A DNA stretch of 64,000 nt from positions 2,170,001 through 2,234,000 of the forward strand of contig OZ251446.1 in assembly GCA_965242495.1 (NCBI GenBank), in the 5' to 3' direction. The stretch is from CBDESN01 sp965242495. Its GTDB lineage: Bacteria > Pseudomonadota > Alphaproteobacteria > MPNO01. This document shows positions 25,240-33,590 of this stretch, piece after piece. The stretch's first letter is position 1. Each line of letters starts with the position of its first letter. The notes beneath the pieces are model-generated. The model ran no database searches, was not told the origin of the DNA, and saw only the letters and a program-made list of their open reading frames with translations. Made by a program: the position numbers and the translations under genes.

Positions 25240-25896
25240 ATGGACGCGATGGACGACCTGGAGGAGCCCGAACCGGCCGCCGCGCCGCGGGCGTTGCGCG
25301 ATCCCGGCGCGCGCTCGCTGCGTCGAAGATTGCTGGACGCCCCGCACATACGACCGCTGAACGAATACGCCGCCGGACTGCGGAAGCGGCCGGGCGTCGA
25401 GGTCCCGGACTTCGACCCTCTCGACGGCGGCGTCGACGCCCGCCTCCTGTTCCTCTTCGAGAAGCCGGGGCCGATGACGGCCGCCGACGGCGCGCGAAGG
25501 GGTTCGCGAAAGGGCTCGGGCTTCATCAGCTGGGACAACGACGACCCCACGGCGGAAAACACCTTCCTGTTCATGCGGGAGGCGGGAATTCCCCGGAAGC
25601 TGACCGTCACCTGGAACGTGATCCCGTGGTGGAACGGAACGACGGAGGTGACGCCCGCCGAGCTCCGCGAAGGCGCGGAGGAAACGAGAAGACTGGCGGG
25701 GCTGTTGCCGAGGCTGCGCGCGGTCGTCTTCGTCGGCGCGAAGGCGTCTCGCGCCCGCCCGCATCTGGAAGACACCGGCTTGGTTTTCTTCTCGTCCTGT
25801 CACCCCTCGCCGGTCGTGAGAGCCACCCGGCCCGACAGATGGCGCGCGATCCCGTCGGACTGGGCCAGGGCGGGAGCCGCCGTCGGGCCGGGATAA
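25240..25896 (+). CDS. Uracil-DNA glycosylase-fold protein
   Basis: A 218-residue protein resembling the uracil-DNA glycosylase superfamily. Supporting motifs are the first loop LFEKPGPMT, the NVIPWWNG segment at the position of the family's N-x-x-P-W strand, the strand VVFVGAKASR, and the C-terminal SCHPSP motif that contacts DNA. It has no iron-sulfur cysteine set, so it is not family 4. The substrate base is unknown. The start at 25240 follows an AGGA-containing leader; the ATG nine codons upstream is less likely. Confidence 0.7.
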   Translation: MDAMDDLEEPEPAAAPRALRDPGARSLRRRLLDAPHIRPLNEYAAGLRKRPGVEVPDFDPLDGGVDARLLFLFEKPGPMTAADGARRGSRKGSGFISWDNDDPTAENTFLFMREAGIPRKLTVTWNVIPWWNGTTEVTPAELREGAEETRRLAGLLPRLRAVVFVGAKASRARPHLEDTGLVFFSSCHPSPVVRATRPDRWRAIPSDWARAGAAVGPG

Positions 25897-26231
25897 CCGA
25901 CCGGCCGCCGGCTTCCGTCGCGTTGCTCAGTTTCCCCGGAGCGAGCGGAACGGACATGCCAAGCAATGGCGGGGCTGCGCCGGGTGCTTGCGATGCACCA
26001 GCCGTGCAGCAGCCCATCCTCCTCGTCGAAGCGACCGACGATCCGGTCGAAATAGCGCGTGTCGAGATGCTCGTAACGCCGTCAAACGGACCACGCCAAC
26101 AGATCCTCGACCTAAATCAGACGCCCGGAACCGTCCAGGTAGAGCAAATACACGCGAAGAAGCCTTCACGTGCGTGTTGCGTGTAGCCAAGCGGAATCTT
26201 TGGATTCCGCCTGGCGACACCGGGGCTGCGC
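25897..26231. other. 335-bp gap with a possible gene remnant on the minus strand
   Basis: Read on the minus strand between about 26120 and 25930, one frame gives VEDLLAWSV-stop-RRYEHLDTRYFDRIVGRFD and continues EEDGLLHGWCIAST, which looks like real protein sequence interrupted by a TGA. I cannot assign it to a family. The rest (AT-richer 26080-26210, with a GGAATC...GATTCC inverted repeat at about 26190-26208) has no clear feature and may hold the terminator of the NUDIX transcript or of the remnant. Confidence 0.35.
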
Positions 26232-26945
26232 TCACTCGTCGATGCGAACATGCCCGTCGCCGACCTGCTTGAAGTAGGGAATCGGCCGACTCGCGGATGG
26301 CGGCGGCGGATCGGCGAGCAGCTCGCCCAGATGCGCCAGGACCCGCCGGGTGATGTTTGCGAGTTCGAGATCGAGCGCGCGCGGGATCGAGAACCAGCGC
26401 AGGTCCAGAAGCTCGCCGCTTCCCTCGATATCGCCCGCTACGCGGCGTGCGTCGATCATGAAGAAGCGGGCGTTGAATCGAATCGGGCGCCTCGGCGGCG
26501 TCACCGCGCGGGCTACGTAGCGGAGGTCGCGAAGCGACGGCGCGAAACCGGTCGCGAAGAAGGATTGCCAGCCGCGAGGCGCGGCGCGATCCGGCGCCGG
26601 ATTCGGCGCGCCGACGATCAGACCGGTTTCCTCGAAGGTCTCGCGGACCGCGGCGACCGCCATCGCGCGCGCCCTGGCCGGCTTCAGCTTGCGCTGGAGT
26701 TGCGCGGCCACATCGGCGCGGAGCGGCGTCGCCGGCCGGATCCGGCCGTCGGCCGCGTCCACCCGCCCGCCCGGGAAGACGTAGCGCTGGGGGAAGAATC
26801 GATGCCCGCCGTGCCGCTTTCCCATCAATAGTTCGAACGTCGCACGCCCGCGGCGACAGACGATCAACGTCGCCGCATCCCTGGGACGCGCCGGCGGCGC
26901 GCCCGCGGCGCGAACCGGCGGCGGCGCGACTCCCGCAGGCGTCAT
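26232..26945 (-). CDS. NUDIX hydrolase
   Basis: A 237-residue member of the larger NUDT19-like NUDIX group. The pre-box strand reads KRHGGHRFFPQRYVFPGGRVDAAD, and the catalytic box ends AAVRETFEETGLIVG, with an insertion of about 30 residues separating the GG from the REUxEExGU part. That insertion is usual in NUDT19-type proteins, which often act on CoA derivatives. The product is therefore a candidate CoA or nucleotide pyrophosphohydrolase. It follows fni by 19 bp on the same strand. Confidence 0.85.
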   Translation of the reverse strand: MTPAGVAPPPVRAAGAPPARPRDAATLIVCRRGRATFELLMGKRHGGHRFFPQRYVFPGGRVDAADGRIRPATPLRADVAAQLQRKLKPARARAMAVAAVRETFEETGLIVGAPNPAPDRAAPRGWQSFFATGFAPSLRDLRYVARAVTPPRRPIRFNARFFMIDARRVAGDIEGSGELLDLRWFSIPRALDLELANITRRVLAHLGELLADPPPPSASRPIPYFKQVGDGHVRIDE

Positions 26946-26964
26946 GGGAGGCGGCGCAGCGGGC

Positions 26965-28008
26965 TCACACCAACCGCCAATCGTCGCTGCGGCGGAGCCG
27001 CGCCGCCCGCAAGCCCGCCAGATCCTTCGATCCGGTGCAGAACGCGGCGATCCTGAGCTCTTCGATCATCCGGGTCATCCGGTCGGCGACGGCCGAATCG
27101 GCATCGGTTACGCTCTTCAGCACCGGCGCCGCCGCGCCGGCGAGCGCCGCCCCGAGCCGGATCGCCTTGGCCGCGTCCACGCCGCTTCGCAGCCCGCCGC
27201 TGGCGAAGATCGGGAGATCGGGGACCGCCCCGGCGACATCGGCGAGTGCGAGCGCCGTCGGCAGGCCCCAGCCGGCGAAGCCGTGCGCTACGCCGCGGGA
27301 GATCGGGTCGGGTTGACGGTTCGCCTCGACCTCGCTCCAGCTCGTGCCGCCGGCCCCGGCGACGTCGATCGCCGCAACGCCGCAATCGGCGAGCCGGCGC
27401 GCCGTTCCCGCGTCGATCCCGTTGCCGACTTCCTTGACCGCGACCGGCGTCTCCAGACCGCGCGCCAGCGTCTCGATCTTGCCCAGGATCCCCCGCCAGT
27501 CGCGGTCCCCGTTGACCTGGACGGCCTCCTGCAGCGGGTTCAAATGCAGGAACAGCGCGTCGGCCTCGATCATCTCGACCGCCCGGCGCGCCTCGTCCAG
27601 GCCATAACCGTAGTTGAGCTGGACCGCGCCCAGATTGGCGAACAGGAGGACATCCGGGGCCAAGTCGCGAACCCGATAGGTGTCGCCGAGTTCGGCGCGC
27701 TCCAGTGCGGCGCGCTGCGAGCCGACGCCCATGGCGATGCCGAGCCGCTGCGCCGTCTCGGCGAGGCGCCGGTTGATGCGGCGCGCAGCCGCGGCGCCGC
27801 CCGTCATGCTGCTCAGCAGGTAGGGCGCTTCGAGTCGCCGCCCGAACAGTTCCGTCGACAGATCGATCTCGTCGAGGTCCAGTTCGGGCAGCGCGACGTG
27901 CTCGAAGAAGAACCGCTCGAACCCGGCGGTGACGCCCTTCGCCGCCACGTCCGCGTTGAGCACGATGTCGATATGCTCGCGCTTCCTCCGCTCCGTGGCG
28001 TCGTTCAT
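26965..28008 (-). CDS. fni: Type 2 isopentenyl-diphosphate delta-isomerase (FMN-dependent)
   Basis: The enzyme interconverts IPP and DMAPP for isoprenoid synthesis using reduced FMN. The 347-residue TIM-barrel protein shows RKREHIDI at the N-terminus, SSMTGG, GVGSQRAAL, FANLGAVQLNYG, HLNPLQEAVQ(V)NGD with the catalytic glutamine region, VKEVGNGI, DVAGAGGTSW, and the phosphate-binding ASGGLRSGVDAAKAIRLGA. It is unrelated to the zinc-dependent type 1 enzyme. It sits between the NUDIX and DUF3891 genes with short gaps, so the three are probably cotranscribed. Confidence 0.94.
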   Translation of the reverse strand: MNDATERRKREHIDIVLNADVAAKGVTAGFERFFFEHVALPELDLDEIDLSTELFGRRLEAPYLLSSMTGGAAAARRINRRLAETAQRLGIAMGVGSQRAALERAELGDTYRVRDLAPDVLLFANLGAVQLNYGYGLDEARRAVEMIEADALFLHLNPLQEAVQVNGDRDWRGILGKIETLARGLETPVAVKEVGNGIDAGTARRLADCGVAAIDVAGAGGTSWSEVEANRQPDPISRGVAHGFAGWGLPTALALADVAGAVPDLPIFASGGLRSGVDAAKAIRLGAALAGAAAPVLKSVTDADSAVADRMTRMIEELRIAAFCTGSKDLAGLRAARLRRSDDWRLV

Positions 28009-28028
28009 CGTCGGCGTTCTGGCCGCGA

Positions 28029-28835
28029 TCAGCCCGCGACGAGCCGCACGGTCTGCCGGCTCCCGCCGATCGCGTCGAGGGCGCCGTCGTTTCCTTCCGC
28101 CGGGCTCAGGTAGCGACCGGTGAAGGACGGCTCGAACCCATCCTCGGCGAAGGGATAGGGGGACAGGCCGTAGACGCCCTCCTCGATCGGCCGGACGGTG
28201 ACGTCCGCATCCTCGCGCGCGTTGCGCGGAACGTGTTCGAACACCGTCTCCTTACGGGCGCCTTCGTGGGCGCAGTTGAAATAGAGCGCCATCGTGTCGA
28301 AAAACTGGAGCTGCTTGTAGTTCTGGAACAGATGGGCTTCGTCGACCCAGGCGGCGGTTTCCGGATCCGCCGCGAGCTCGGCCTTGAGCCGCTCCTGGCG
28401 CGCGAGCTCGCCTTCCAGCATGCCGTCCGCGGCGGCGCGGTTCGCCTCCGCCAGCGTGTCGAGCAGCACATGGTCCGACATCCCGTAGCGGCCGTTGTAG
28501 AGGCCCCAGCTGTGCATGCTGGACAGCAGCCCGCAATAGGCGTGACGGCGGCCGTTGAAATCGGGCGACGCGGCGCTGGTCTTGACGATTTCGCTGAACG
28601 GGGTCTGGACCAGGTTGTACGGGAGGCCGGTGTTCGGATCGATCGGCGCCCGCCGGTCGAGCTCGGCCCAACCCGCGTCGTGGTTGTCGATGATGTAGAG
28701 CACGACGTCGCGCGGCTCGACCGGCTCGAACGCATCGTTGCCGAAGCTGCGGGCGAGCTGGCCGGCGAACGCCGTGTGCTCGGCCATGGTGATGACCAGA
28801 TGCGGCTCGCCATCCGGGGCGCTTTGAACGATCAT
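28029..28835 (-). CDS. DUF3891 family protein
   Basis: A 268-residue protein matching the DUF3891 family. It contains many conserved histidines and aspartates (TMAEHTAFAGQLA, IDNHDAGW, HAYCGLLSSMHS, FNCAHEG), a pattern compatible with a metal-binding helical enzyme, but no function is established. The ATG at 28835 has GGGAG upstream. It lies 20 bp upstream of fni. A 217-bp MITE-like element sits 61 bp upstream of its start. Confidence 0.75.
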   Translation of the reverse strand: MIVQSAPDGEPHLVITMAEHTAFAGQLARSFGNDAFEPVEPRDVVLYIIDNHDAGWAELDRRAPIDPNTGLPYNLVQTPFSEIVKTSAASPDFNGRRHAYCGLLSSMHSWGLYNGRYGMSDHVLLDTLAEANRAAADGMLEGELARQERLKAELAADPETAAWVDEAHLFQNYKQLQFFDTMALYFNCAHEGARKETVFEHVPRNAREDADVTVRPIEEGVYGLSPYPFAEDGFEPSFTGRYLSPAEGNDGALDAIGGSRQTVRLVAG

Positions 28836-28896
28836 GACCGGTGCTCCCTCAACTGTCGGCCGATTGTAGCACCGCCCGCGGGGTCGATATATCGCG

Positions 28897-29113
28897 TGTC
28901 CTGGTTCACTACATATGAGACACCGGGTGGGCCTCCGGGATCGGCGCGTCAAGCCGCTTCGCGGCTCCTTCGCTACGCTCCGGCCCTTCGGGTGACCCGC
29001 CGATCCCGGAGGCTCTGAGGGCATCCATGGCCGTAAGCAGGCTTCCGGCCATGGAACGACCGGATATCGACTGGCGCGATGGGCCGTGTCTCACATGTGT
29101 CTGGACCAGGACA
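28897..29113. mobile_element. MITE-like element with ~27-bp terminal inverted repeats and 5-bp target duplication
   Basis: The ends read TGTCCTGGTTCA (from 28897) and, on the opposite strand from 29113, TGTCCTGGTCCA. Homology continues to ACATATGAGACAC (28911-28923) against ACATGTGAGACAC (29086-29098), giving roughly 27-bp imperfect terminal inverted repeats that begin TGT. The 5-bp sequence TCGCG flanks both ends (28892-28896, 29114-29118) as a direct repeat. Inside is a 16-bp perfect inverted repeat (28931-28946 with 28998-29013) around small hairpins. No transposase is encoded. It inserted just beyond the guaA stop. TGT-starting ends resemble IS3/IS481-type elements; that family link is inferred. 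Confidence 0.75.
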
Positions 29114-29126
29114 TCGCGGGGTCGTT

Positions 29127-30674
29127 CTATTCCCACTCGATCGTGCCGGGCGGCTTGGTCGTCACGTCGTAGACGACGCGGTTTATGCCCGACACCTCGT
29201 TGACGATGCGCGTCGCCACGGCGGCGACGAAGCCGTGGTCGAACGGGTAGGCGTCGGCGGTCATACCGTCGGTCGAGGTGACGGCGCGAAGGGCGCAGAC
29301 CCGCTCGTAGGATCGGGCGTCGCCCATCACGCCGACGCTGCGGACGGGCAGCAGCACGGCGAAGGCCTGCCAGATTTCGTCGTACAGGCCGGCGCGCCGG
29401 AGCTCCTCGATGAAGATGGCGTCGGCCCGGCGCAGGATCGCGACCGCCTCGGCGGTGACCTCGCCCGGGATGCGGATCGCGAGACCCGGACCGGGGAAGG
29501 GGTGGCGCCCGACGATCGCCTCGGGCAGACCGAGCTCGCGGCCGAGCTCCCGGACCTCGTCCTTGAACAGTTCGCGCAGCGGCTCGACGAGGGCGAGGTT
29601 CATGCGCTCCGGCAACCCGCCGACATTGTGATGCGATTTGATCGTGACGCCGGCCCCTCCGGAGGAGGAGACCGACTCGATCACGTCGGGATAGAGCGTG
29701 CCCTGGGCGAGGAAGTCCACGCCGCCGATTCCGTGCGCCTCTCGCTCGAACAGGTCGACGAAAATGCGGCCGACGATGCGCCGCTTCTCCTCAGGATCCG
29801 TGACGCCGGCCAGCGCGCGCAGGAACATATCCCCGGCGTCGCGATGGATCAGGGGGACGTTGCGGGCGCCGCGGAAGGTCTCCAGCACCTCCGCCGCTTC
29901 TCCGTCGCGCAGCAGGCCGGTATCGACGAACACGCAGGTCAACCGGTCGCGGAACGCTTCGTGCAGCAGCATCGCCGCGACGGCGCTGTCCACGCCCCCC
30001 GACAGACCGCAGACGACGCGCCCCCCGCCAACCTGCGCCCGGAGCCGCGCGATCGACCGGTCGCGGAACGCAGCCATGGTCCAGTCGCCGCGGCAGCCGG
30101 CGACGCGATGGGTGAAGTTGCGCAGCAGGGCCGATCCCGCCGGCGTATGCGCGACCTCGGGATGGAACTGAACGCCGTAAAACCGCCGCTCGTCGTCGGC
30201 GACCGCGGCGAAGGGCGCGCCCTCGCTGACGCCGACGGTCCGGAACCCGCGCGGCAGGCGGGCGACGCGGTCGCCATGACTCATCCAGACCTGCGCATGA
30301 TCGCCCGGCCGCCACAGCTCCTCGAACAGCAGGCATCCGTCGGTTACATGGAGGCTCGCCCGGCCGAATTCGCGTCGATCGGACGTCTCGACCTCGCCGC
30401 CCAGCTGGGCGCACATGGTCTGCTGCCCGTAACATATCCCCAGCACGGGGACGCCGAGATCGAAGACCGCGTCCGGCGCCCTGGGCGCCGTCGCTCCGGT
30501 CGCCGAGGCGGGGCCGCCCGAGAGGATCACGGCCGCCGGGGCGAACGTCCGCATCTCGTCCGACGATGCGGCGCAGGGGCGGATCTCGCAGTAGACGCCG
30601 TTCTCGCGAACGCGGCGCGCGATGAGCCGGGTCACCTGCGACCCGAAGTCCAGAATCAGAACCCGGTCGGTCAC
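29127..30674 (-). CDS. guaA: GMP synthase (glutamine-hydrolysing)
   Basis: The enzyme amidates XMP to GMP. The 515-residue protein has a class I glutamine amidotransferase domain (LDFGSQVTRLIAR, nucleophile in GICYGQQTM, GVQFHPEV with the catalytic His), an ATP pyrophosphatase domain with PP-loop VVCGLSGGVDSAVAA, and the C-terminal dimerisation domain (RHPFPGPGLAIRI, ending PPGTIEWE). It is complete and normal in length. Confidence 0.97.
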   Translation of the reverse strand: MTDRVLILDFGSQVTRLIARRVRENGVYCEIRPCAASSDEMRTFAPAAVILSGGPASATGATAPRAPDAVFDLGVPVLGICYGQQTMCAQLGGEVETSDRREFGRASLHVTDGCLLFEELWRPGDHAQVWMSHGDRVARLPRGFRTVGVSEGAPFAAVADDERRFYGVQFHPEVAHTPAGSALLRNFTHRVAGCRGDWTMAAFRDRSIARLRAQVGGGRVVCGLSGGVDSAVAAMLLHEAFRDRLTCVFVDTGLLRDGEAAEVLETFRGARNVPLIHRDAGDMFLRALAGVTDPEEKRRIVGRIFVDLFEREAHGIGGVDFLAQGTLYPDVIESVSSSGGAGVTIKSHHNVGGLPERMNLALVEPLRELFKDEVRELGRELGLPEAIVGRHPFPGPGLAIRIPGEVTAEAVAILRRADAIFIEELRRAGLYDEIWQAFAVLLPVRSVGVMGDARSYERVCALRAVTSTDGMTADAYPFDHGFVAAVATRIVNEVSGINRVVYDVTTKPPGTIEWE

Positions 30675-30695
30675 CGGCCGATCCGACGATGCCGG

Positions 30696-31247
30696 CTAGC
30701 GGGCTTCGCTCGATCGCCCAAGGGCCGTCAACTCCCGAACGTCGTCCCAGCCGTATGCGAGTTCTTCGATTCGCGCGCCGCCCATCCGGCCCGCGCGCCG
30801 CGCGACGAACCGGCCGCCGAGCGACCGGTAGAAGAACCGCGCCGGGTTTCCGTCCAGCACCCAGACCATGACCGATCGGCCGTGACGCCGCGACAGGCTC
30901 TCGCACAGATCGACGAACAGCCGCTTGCCGAGCCCCTTTCCCTGATGGTCGTCGAGGAGGTACAGCGTGTAGACCTCGCCGCGATAGCCGAGCGCGCCGC
31001 AGCGCGCCGCTCCGCCGCCGGCGACGCCGACCACGCCGGCGGCCGGATGCTCGGCGACGCGCACGGCCTGGTCGGCCGGCCCGCGTCCGATCGCGTCGCG
31101 CCACCAGCGGCTCTGCCGTGCGACGGCGTCTCGTCTCAGCAGCACCGATGCCGGCAGCAGCCCTGCATAGGTGCTACGCCAGCTCTCGACATACACCCGC
31201 GCGATGGCGTCGGCGTCGACGGGCGCGGCCGGCCGGATCCGGGTCAA
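30696..31247 (-). CDS. GNAT family N-acetyltransferase
   Basis: A 183-residue GNAT acetyltransferase. The N-terminal strand-helix IRPAAPVDADAIARVYVESWRSTYAGLLP is followed by the acetyl-CoA-binding loop LYLLDDHQGKGLGKRLFVDL (Q/RxxGxG/A), and VLDGNPARFFYRSLGGRFV is the usual motif B ending. The substrate is unknown. Its TTG start overlaps the rlmE stop (TTGA), implying translational coupling to that gene. Confidence 0.87.
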   Translation of the reverse strand: MTRIRPAAPVDADAIARVYVESWRSTYAGLLPASVLLRRDAVARQSRWWRDAIGRGPADQAVRVAEHPAAGVVGVAGGGAARCGALGYRGEVYTLYLLDDHQGKGLGKRLFVDLCESLSRRHGRSVMVWVLDGNPARFFYRSLGGRFVARRAGRMGGARIEELAYGWDDVRELTALGRSSEAR

Positions 31248-31999
31248 GCCCGATCTCGCCGCCGGGCGCCGGACGGCTCCGACCTCGCGCACCCGGCGCG
31301 CCCGCGAAATCCGGTCGCCAGCAGATAGAGTTCCGCCGACTGCGCGCGGCTGGCTCGCGGCTTGACCGTCTTGACCGTCGAGAAATCGCCGTCGAGTTCG
31401 GCCCGAAGAGCGCGGGACCCGGTTCCATCCAGCAGCTTGAGCAGGAGCGCGCCGCCTGATGCGAGCACGCCGCGGGCAAACGTATGCGCCGCTTCGCAAA
31501 GCGCCACGCTCCGCAGGTGGTCGACGGCGCGGCGCCCGGTCGCCGGCGCCGCCATGTCGCTCAACACCGCGTCGGCCGGGCCGTCCAGCAGGGCGGCGAT
31601 GCGGCCCCGGCTCGACGGATCGCGGATGTCGAGGGCCGCGAACCGGACCCCGGCAATCGGCTCCATACCGTTCGGATCGACGGCCACGACCATCCCGTCC
31701 GCCTCGCCTGCTTTCGCCGCGACCCGCTCGGCGGCGACCTGCGCCCAACCGCCGGGCGCGGCGCCGAGATCCACGACGCGCCGCCCGGGGGCGAGGATGC
31801 CGAACCGGTCGTCGATCTCGACCAGCTTCCAGGCGGCGCGCGAACGGTAGCCGCGCCGGGCGGCCTGCGCGACATACGGATCGCTGCGCTGGCGGCTGAG
31901 CCAGCGTGCGGAGGAGGGCCGGCGCTTCGCGGACCGCGACGCCTTCCTGCGCCGTCGTTCGCCAGGCGACTTCGTGGATGCGCGCCGCATGTCGGTCAT
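31244..31999 (-). CDS. rlmE: 23S rRNA (uridine-2'-O)-methyltransferase RlmE (RrmJ/FtsJ)
   Basis: RlmE methylates the 2'-O of U2552 in the 23S rRNA A-loop late in 50S assembly. After a basic N-terminal tail of about 40 residues, the FtsJ fold begins: DPYVAQAARRGYRSRAAWKLVEID with the catalytic Lys, SAM motif DLGAAPGGWAQVAAE, the catalytic Asp in VLSDMAAPATG, LLKLLDGTG with the second Lys, and TVKPRASRAQSAELYLLATGF. The ATG overlaps the ppx stop by 4 bp. Confidence 0.93.
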   Translation of the reverse strand: MTDMRRASTKSPGERRRRKASRSAKRRPSSARWLSRQRSDPYVAQAARRGYRSRAAWKLVEIDDRFGILAPGRRVVDLGAAPGGWAQVAAERVAAKAGEADGMVVAVDPNGMEPIAGVRFAALDIRDPSSRGRIAALLDGPADAVLSDMAAPATGRRAVDHLRSVALCEAAHTFARGVLASGGALLLKLLDGTGSRALRAELDGDFSTVKTVKPRASRAQSAELYLLATGFRGRAGCARSEPSGARRRDRA

Positions 32000-33078
32000 T
32001 CGACCGCGGCGGAGCGTTCCCCGGCCGCCTCCGCGATCAGTTCCAGCAAGATGCCTTCGCGGACGCCGCGATCCGCGACCCGAAGCCGTCGCGCGGGCCA
32101 AGTGCGGCAGACCGCCTCGAGCACCGCGCATCCCGCGGCCACCAAGTCGGCGCGGTCACGGCCGATCGCCGGGTGGGCGGCCCGATCGGCATAGGTCGAA
32201 AGCGCCATGTTGCGGCACACCCGATGCACCGCCTCCAGGTCGAGCCAGGAGCCGTCGACCCGGGCGCGATCGTAGCGGCGGAGCCCCATATTGACGCCGG
32301 CGATGGTGGTGACGGCGCCGGCTGTCCCCAGCATCTGCGCCGCGCCTTCGGCGAGGGCCGTCCGGATTCCGTGCCTTTCCTCGAACGGCCGCAGCATCGC
32401 CTCGATTTCGCCAGTGAGGGCGTCGTAGGCCGCGGCCGGGAAATCGAGGCTTCCGTGCCGTTCGGTAATCGTCACGACGCCGCAGGGAAGCGACATCCAG
32501 TCCAGCAGGCGCGCCGGCGCCCCCGGAGCGAGCCGGAGCCAGACGAACTCGGCGCTGCCTCCGCCGACGTCGAAGACGAGCGCATTGGGAATGCGTTCGT
32601 CCAGCAGAGGCAGGCATCCGGCGAGCGTCAGCTCCGCTTCCTCGCGCGAGCTGATGATCTCGAGGTCGAGACCGGTCGCGGCCTTCGCGCGGGCGAGAAA
32701 CTGTCTGCCGTTTCTCGCCCGGCGCGCCGCCTCGGTGGCGACGCAGCGGGTCCCGGTCGTCCGCCGCCGCCGGATCTTGGCGGCGCAGACGGACAGCGCC
32801 TCCATCGTGCGGGCCATGGCCGTCTCCGACAGGACGCCGGATTCGTTCACCCCCTGGCCCAGCCGGACGATCCGCGAGAAGCCGTCGACGACCCGGAACC
32901 CGCCGCGCGCGGGCTCGGCGATCAGAAGGCGGCAGTTGTTGGTTCCGAGATCAAGCGCCGCGAACGCGCCCGACCTGCCGCGGCGATCGCAGGACAGCGG
33001 CCGCGGCCGCTCGTCGTTTGGGATCGGAATGCCGGCGGGTGACAGTTTGCGTACCCCGAAGCCCGATGCTGGCGCCAT
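31996..33078 (-). CDS. ppx: Exopolyphosphatase / pppGpp phosphatase family protein (Ppx/GppA)
   Basis: A 360-residue member of the ASKHA-fold Ppx/GppA family, which degrades polyphosphate or pppGpp. The phosphate-1 motif is FAALDLGTNNCRLLIAE, the catalytic glutamate region is ISSREEAELTLAG, and phosphate-2 is VFDVGGGSAEFVW. It lacks the C-terminal HD domain of long Ppx proteins. The ATG at 33078 is used because the ASKHA fold starts about 46 residues later; the frame stays open upstream but is low-complexity there. It is coupled to rlmE and the GNAT gene. Confidence 0.88.
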   Translation of the reverse strand: MAPASGFGVRKLSPAGIPIPNDERPRPLSCDRRGRSGAFAALDLGTNNCRLLIAEPARGGFRVVDGFSRIVRLGQGVNESGVLSETAMARTMEALSVCAAKIRRRRTTGTRCVATEAARRARNGRQFLARAKAATGLDLEIISSREEAELTLAGCLPLLDERIPNALVFDVGGGSAEFVWLRLAPGAPARLLDWMSLPCGVVTITERHGSLDFPAAAYDALTGEIEAMLRPFEERHGIRTALAEGAAQMLGTAGAVTTIAGVNMGLRRYDRARVDGSWLDLEAVHRVCRNMALSTYADRAAHPAIGRDRADLVAAGCAVLEAVCRTWPARRLRVADRGVREGILLELIAEAAGERSAAVE

Positions 33079-33423
33079 GGTAACGGCATTCCGGCAGCGG
33101 CGAAACACGCAGGAGATCCGGCGTCGCGAACCCGGCGCATGGGAAGCGCGCCCTCCGCCGGAGCCGGGGCGGCACGGTCCGACGGCCTCCGACGGCCGCG
33201 CTTTCGCGGCCCGGGATCGCGGGAACGGCTCCATCCGCCGGCGCCGCCGGCGGCGGGTCGCCAATCCGCGTGGAGGAGTTCGCCGGGCGGAGTCGATCGG
33301 TCCGTCCGCGTCGGAAACGGGCGAGGACGAAGGGCGATTGTCATACGAAATGGGAAAACGGGCTATCAACGCTCCCCGCCCTGTGCTAAACGATCCGCGG
33401 CTCCACGCTGCGGCGGCGCCCGG
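33079..33423. other. 345-bp intergenic region between ppx and tRNA-Gln
   Basis: This is a divergent promoter region. The part next to the tRNA (33330-33400) is the AT-richest, with TTGTCA at 33338-33343 and GCTAAACG around 33385-33392 as a plausible -10 for the tRNA transcript. The remainder is very GC-rich and includes CGGCCGCGCTTTCGCGGCCCG-type hairpins near 33197-33215. I see no gene in it. Confidence 0.45.
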
Positions 33424-33497
33424 TGGGGGATAGTTTAGCGGCAGAACTCTCGGCTCTGGACCGAGCAGCCCTGGTTCGAATCCAGGTCCCCCAGCCA
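33424..33497 (+). tRNA. tRNA-Gln (anticodon CTG)
   Basis: The 74-nt gene starts TGGGGGA and ends TCCCCCA-G-CCA. The anticodon stem CTCGG/CCGAG encloses loop CTCTGGA with anticodon CTG, and the T-arm is CCTGG-TTCGAAT-CCAGG. The D-arm contains AGTTTAGCGGCAGAACT. The CCA end is encoded. Confidence 0.96.
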
Positions 33498-33590
33498 AAC
33501 CCTTCCCGAGGTTCCCGCCACCGGTTGGAACGTCGGCGACATGCGGACTGGTCGCCTCGTCATGAAACGCCGCTTGACCGGGAAGCGCCC

